A stretch of DNA of 10,413 bases, from NCBI GenBank assembly GCA_004357015.1, contig SMXE01000080.1:1-10413 (forward strand), given 5' to 3'. The position numbers were made by a program, and so were the translations under genes. The notes under the pieces were generated by a model that did no database searches, was not told the DNA's origin, and saw only the letters and a program-made list of their open reading frames with translations. This document shows, in pieces, positions 7,444-10,413 of this stretch; the first letter of the stretch is position 1; every line of letters starts with the position of its first letter. The DNA comes from Caldithrix sp. Lineage in GTDB: Bacteria; Zhuqueibacterota; Zhuqueibacteria; Oceanimicrobiales; Oceanimicrobiaceae.

Positions 7444-8172
7444 CTATCGGTTCAACCTGAATTTTTCACCCAGATAAAGCTTTATCGCCGCTGGGTCACT
7501 GGCAAAGAAATCAGACGTGCCAGACTTTAAGACGACCCCGTCGTACAGCAGATACGCGCGGTCTGTGATATTCAGCGTTTCATGTACGTTGTGGTCCGTA
7601 ATCAAAACGCCAATTCCTTTTTCCTTCAAACCCAACACGATATTCTGAATCTCCTCCACTGCAATGGGATCAACGCCGGCAAACGGTTCGTCCAGCAAAA
7701 TGAACTTCGGATTTATCACCAGCGCCCGTGTGATCTCCACACGTCTGCGTTCGCCACCGGAGAGCGTGTACGCTTTATTATCTGCCAGATGTCCAATATT
7801 CAACTCGTCGAGCAACTCCCGTAACCTGCGCTCGCGCTCCTCTTTAGTAATCGGCAGTGTTTCAAGAATCGCAAGAATGTTGTCCCTGACTGTCAGCTTG
7901 CGAAAAATCGACGGTTCTTGTGAAAGATAACCGATACCGAGCCTGGCCCGCTTGTACATGGGCAGCTTCGTGACCTCGGTGTCACCCAGATAGATGCTGC
8001 CGCTGTTGGGCCTGATCATACCCACGATCATATAGAACGTGGTGGTTTTGCCGGCGCCGTTCGGACCGAGCAAGCCAACGATTTCCCCCTGATTGACCTC
8101 TATGCTGACTTTGTCAGCAACCCTTCGCCTCTTATAAATCTTGACTAAATCTGTAGTTCTTAATGTTAGCAA
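7444..8172 (-). CDS. lptB: LptB, ATPase of the lipopolysaccharide export transporter
   Basis: LptB is the cytoplasmic ABC ATPase that, with LptF and LptG, extracts lipopolysaccharide from the inner membrane and pushes it along LptC-LptA-LptD. The 242-residue product has Walker A GPNGAGKT (36-43), Q-loop glutamine at 85 ([15 protein letters not shown], an LptB-typical stretch), signature LSGGE (137-141), Walker B ILLDEP (158-163) with [13 protein letters not shown] after it, and the switch histidine in ITDHN (194). Position after lptC and lptA and before rpoN supports the specific LptB call over a generic ABC ATPase. The chosen start is TTG at 8172, giving the expected N-terminus; no ATG or clear Shine-Dalgarno sequence is present there, so the exact start is uncertain by a few codons. 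lptF and lptG are not in the window. Confidence 0.96.
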   Translation of the reverse strand: MLTLRTTDLVKIYKRRRVADKVSIEVNQGEIVGLLGPNGAGKTTTFYMIVGMIRPNSGSIYLGDTEVTKLPMYKRARLGIGYLSQEPSIFRKLTVRDNILAILETLPITKEERERRLRELLDELNIGHLADNKAYTLSGGERRRVEITRALVINPKFILLDEPFAGVDPIAVEEIQNIVLGLKEKGIGVLITDHNVHETLNITDRAYLLYDGVVLKSGTSDFFASDPAAIKLYLGEKFRLNR

Positions 8173-8215
8173 AGCGCTTTAAATATATCATGTACAAGCG
8201 TTCAAATCAACCTAA

Positions 8216-9304
8216 TTAGTTTGGCGGCAAAAACTTGCCCCTGGCCACGTCCGGATCGCTCTGCACGACAACCTTTCGCGCTTTACCATTTTCAAATTCA
8301 ATGACAATTCGATCTCCGGATACTTCATTCGCCCCTTTGTACTCCTCGCCCTCAATCACATGGTACAAGCTGGTAGCCTGATTTTCAATCACGACCTTGT
8401 GCAGCTTTTGCTCCGAAAAATAAAACACCATAAGTTGGCCGGTTAGTTTGTTTTCCCACCTGCCTTTTTGAAGTGAATCGGCATCAGAAACAGCCACGGC
8501 TTCACCTCTTACGATGACTTTCCTCAGACGTGAATCTTCGAGATAAAGCTGCAATGTATCTCCCGCAATACGCTGATTTGTTTGCTCCACATGTGGATCG
8601 TACAACAGGACGATCTTCTCATCATCCCGCCAGAATTCCGCTTCGCCGCATGTTGCCATAACCGTAGGCTGCGTAATTTTAACGTTCCCGCTGGCAAGTG
8701 TGCGATTCTCTTTCCGGAACATCTCCAAAGTGTCGGCGATTATTCTCGTGACCTCAGCGCCCAGACTATCAAATTGAATCCAAACAGGACTATCCCAGAC
8801 TTTACCATAATTGTCATTGCGTTGGTAAACTGCCACGCCCGCCGTAAGCTCGGTCATATCGTCGGGCTTGACAATCCGAACATGGCCTTCCGAAATCAGT
8901 TTATCTTCAGCGTCAAAGTATGTGATCCTGTCAGCAAACGTTGTGTCCTGATCCGCGATACTCACCACATGACCCGAGGCTACTTGTTTTCGCTCCGCCT
9001 CATAAATAACAACCGTATCCGCCAGCAAGGTCTGCCCAACATCATAAATTCTGACGTGGCCGATGAGCGCGTATTTGTTCTCTGTAATGAACTGCCTGGC
9101 AATGTCACAGAAAATCGACGTTTCCCCCTGACGAAATTCAACGTTGCCCTCAAGGCTCTGAATGACCCGTTCATCGACATCCTGACGTCGCAGCACATCT
9201 GCATGAATCAACCGTAGCCTTTCCTGCTGCTCTTTTGCAGGCGAAGAACCAGCCACCGCTATGAGCAGAAATGATAGAGACTGTAGAAGAACAGAAAAAT
9301 TCAC
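8216..9304 (-). CDS. lptA: Enlarged LptA/OstA-like periplasmic lipopolysaccharide transport protein
   Basis: LptA forms the periplasmic beta-jellyroll bridge that carries lipopolysaccharide to the outer membrane. The 362-residue product opens with a signal peptide (NFSVLLQSLSFLLIAVAGSS, cleavage probably near residue 20-23) and then repeated OstA-type strands: SLEGNVEFRQGE, ALIGHVRIYD, VASGHVVSIAD, ISEGHVRIVK, LASGNVKITQ. The last 80 residues (VIENQATSLYHV, then VSGDRIVIEFENGKARKVVV) resemble the C-terminal part of OstA-like proteins of FCB-group bacteria. It is about twice the length of E. coli LptA (about 185 residues), so it probably stacks two jellyroll units or more. The start is GTG at 9304, overlapping the TGA of lptC by four bases (GTGA), implying translational coupling. 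An LptD N-terminal-like origin is possible, but there is no beta-barrel domain. Confidence 0.85.
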   Translation of the reverse strand: MNFSVLLQSLSFLLIAVAGSSPAKEQQERLRLIHADVLRRQDVDERVIQSLEGNVEFRQGETSIFCDIARQFITENKYALIGHVRIYDVGQTLLADTVVIYEAERKQVASGHVVSIADQDTTFADRITYFDAEDKLISEGHVRIVKPDDMTELTAGVAVYQRNDNYGKVWDSPVWIQFDSLGAEVTRIIADTLEMFRKENRTLASGNVKITQPTVMATCGEAEFWRDDEKIVLLYDPHVEQTNQRIAGDTLQLYLEDSRLRKVIVRGEAVAVSDADSLQKGRWENKLTGQLMVFYFSEQKLHKVVIENQATSLYHVIEGEEYKGANEVSGDRIVIEFENGKARKVVVQSDPDVARGKFLPPN

Positions 9305-9873
9305 TTCTCGTCAGCGGAGGGTTCACCGCCACCCAGACTGAGTTTTTTTTGCGTCACCCCGGAAGGCTCTTTGATCACCCAATTTTTGAATGCGTTGCCG
9401 GACTCAAAGCCGGTACCGTTGATCGTATCCTGTTCCGCCGTTATCACGGTTACAAAAACATCCGAGGTGACAATATCTTGTTTTTCATCCCAGAGCAGTT
9501 TCTCCGCAAAAACCTCGATACCGTCATGCGTCTTGACAACAACTTTTCCCACTAACTCAAGATTATCATTCACTTCATTCAGCGTTGCCTGCTCGGCGCG
9601 GATCTCAAATTTCAACACACCGGCATCGTACCGGTTAATCTCGACGCCGTCATGAAATTTGATTATCTTTTTGCTGGAAAATCTCTCCATGCGCCCGTAT
9701 TTGATTCTGGATGCAAGTTCACCGTTATGCGTCGTGGTCAGAGTCGCGTGAAAACTTACCTGATCCGGAATATCCGATATATTCGCTTCGTTTGTGGCAA
9801 TGTCCTGGTTGGATTGGCAGCCCACAAGCAAGCACATCGAGAAAATAAAATATGTTGCTATGTCCCGTCTCAT
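9301..9873 (-). CDS. lptC: LptC-family lipopolysaccharide export protein, predicted lipoprotein
   Basis: LptC links the inner-membrane LptBFG transporter to LptA. The 190-residue product starts MRRDIATYFIFSMCLLVGCQ, a signal with lipobox LVGC (Cys19), so it is probably lipid-anchored instead of held by a transmembrane helix as in E. coli. The body matches the LptC jellyroll: FEIRAEQATLNEVNDNLELV, then VVVKTHDGIEVFAEKLLWD, then IVTSDVFVTV and INGTGFES, the usual order of strand repeats. The ATG at 9873 is preferred over a TTG one codon earlier. No strong ribosome binding site is visible. It lies 39 bases after pyrG and overlaps lptA by four bases. kdsC, often directly upstream of lptC in proteobacteria, is absent here. 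Confidence 0.88.
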   Translation of the reverse strand: MRRDIATYFIFSMCLLVGCQSNQDIATNEANISDIPDQVSFHATLTTTHNGELASRIKYGRMERFSSKKIIKFHDGVEINRYDAGVLKFEIRAEQATLNEVNDNLELVGKVVVKTHDGIEVFAEKLLWDEKQDIVTSDVFVTVITAEQDTINGTGFESGNAFKNWVIKEPSGVTQKKLSLGGGEPSADEK

Positions 9874-9912
9874 CAATAACTTATCGACAATTCGACTATG
9901 AAAATCAACTGT

Positions 9913-10413
9913 TTATTTCCGTTCCAGCAATTCATCATCGTATGACAGCGCAGCCGTTACAAATTCACGAAAAAGAGGATGGGGGGTGAGGGCTCTGGAC
10001 TTCAACTCGGGGTGGAACTGCACGCCGATAAACCAAGGGTGGTCTTGAACCTCGATGATCTCAACAAGGTTCGTATCAGGGTTGATTCCGGTTGCTATCA
10101 TTCCCTTCTCATCGAGCGCAGCAACAAAATCGTTGTTTACTTCATAGCGATGCCGGTGGCGCTCCGAAATCTCTTCTTTGCGGTAAATCTCGTATGTGCG
10201 CGTTCCTGGTGTGATGCGGCAGGCGTATGCGCCCAAACGCATGGTTCCGCCAAGATTCGCCAAGCTCTTTTGTTCCTCCATGATATCGATGACGGGGTAT
10301 TCCGTCTGGCTGGAAAACTCGGACCCATTGGCGTTGTGGAGCCCGCAAATATTACGCGCAAACTCAATAATCGCGCACTGCATTCCGAGACATATTCCAA
10401 AAAAGGGAATCTT
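9913..10413 (-). CDS. pyrG: CTP synthase, C-terminal glutaminase part (truncated by window edge)
   Basis: CTP synthase converts UTP to CTP with ATP and glutamine. The window holds the last 166 residues, within the class I glutamine amidotransferase domain. The nucleophilic cysteine is in GICLGMQ at the very start of the fragment, and the catalytic His-Glu pair is in VQFHPEL (about 132-138). Family motifs [24 protein letters not shown] and [10 protein letters not shown] are in order between them. The synthase domain lies beyond the right edge. The frame is open to the edge without stops, so this is truncation by the window, not a broken gene. It heads the same-strand run and may share transcription with lptC. 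Confidence 0.97.
   Translation of the reverse strand, partial: KIPFFGICLGMQCAIIEFARNICGLHNANGSEFSSQTEYPVIDIMEEQKSLANLGGTMRLGAYACRITPGTRTYEIYRKEEISERHRHRYEVNNDFVAALDEKGMIATGINPDTNLVEIIEVQDHPWFIGVQFHPELKSRALTPHPLFREFVTAALSYDDELLERK

Noticed and set aside
8171..8180. AAAGCGCTTT palindrome over the lptB start
   Set aside because: Ten bases, overlaps the start codon, no second copy in the window; most likely chance.
8582..9217. Plus-strand open frame of 211 codons opposite lptA
   Set aside because: It lies entirely within the antisense of a gene with a signal peptide and OstA strands; its length is explained by the codon bias of the real gene.
1..10413. tRNA, rRNA, CRISPR array, insertion sequence or phage genes
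   Set aside because: I looked on both strands and found no cloverleaf, spaced direct repeats, transposase motif or phage structural gene.

Overview
This window comes from a Gram-negative bacterium. It carries lptC, lptA and lptB homologues for lipopolysaccharide transport, a lipoprotein signal, and a gene for sigma-54. The lineage cannot be fixed from the sequence alone. The enlarged OstA-like LptA, one Bacteroidota-like promoter match and an intergenic hairpin repeat (a type I recall from FCB-group and related environmental genomes) hint at the FCB side of the tree. This placement is low-confidence inference.

Right part, about 3083-10413, minus strand: a tightly packed run of eight genes in the order pyrG (partial, cut by the window edge), lptC, lptA, lptB, rpoN, hslV, hslU, argF. 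Gaps range from a 4-base overlap to 43 bases, and I see no convincing internal terminator, so it reads as one operon or a few overlapping units. PyrG makes CTP, which is needed among other things for CMP-Kdo and phospholipid precursors. LptC, LptA and LptB are inner-membrane, periplasmic and cytoplasmic parts of the lipopolysaccharide export bridge. RpoN is sigma-54. HslV and HslU form the proteasome-like ATP-dependent protease. ArgF makes citrulline in arginine synthesis. lptA-lptB-rpoN is a widely conserved block. hslVU and argF are the less usual tail, sitting where proteobacteria often carry hpf and ptsN.

Left part, 1-3082: a looser, AT-richer surface-polysaccharide-type region. It holds a decayed family 9 glycosyltransferase on the minus strand (7-496), whose C-terminal half can be read through two single-base losses. 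It also holds an intact FemAB/BioF2-like GNAT protein on the plus strand (761-1720) behind a Bacteroidota-like promoter, and an intact GT-B glycosyltransferase on the minus strand (1837-2904). A short hairpin-type intergenic repeat (2962-2986) separates that glycosyltransferase from argF and marks the approximate border between the conserved operon and the variable region.

I see no tRNA, rRNA, CRISPR array, transposase or phage gene. I do not see a previously undescribed system here. The points most worth following are the glycosyltransferase pseudogene, the intergenic repeat, and the rpoN-hslV-hslU-argF linkage.
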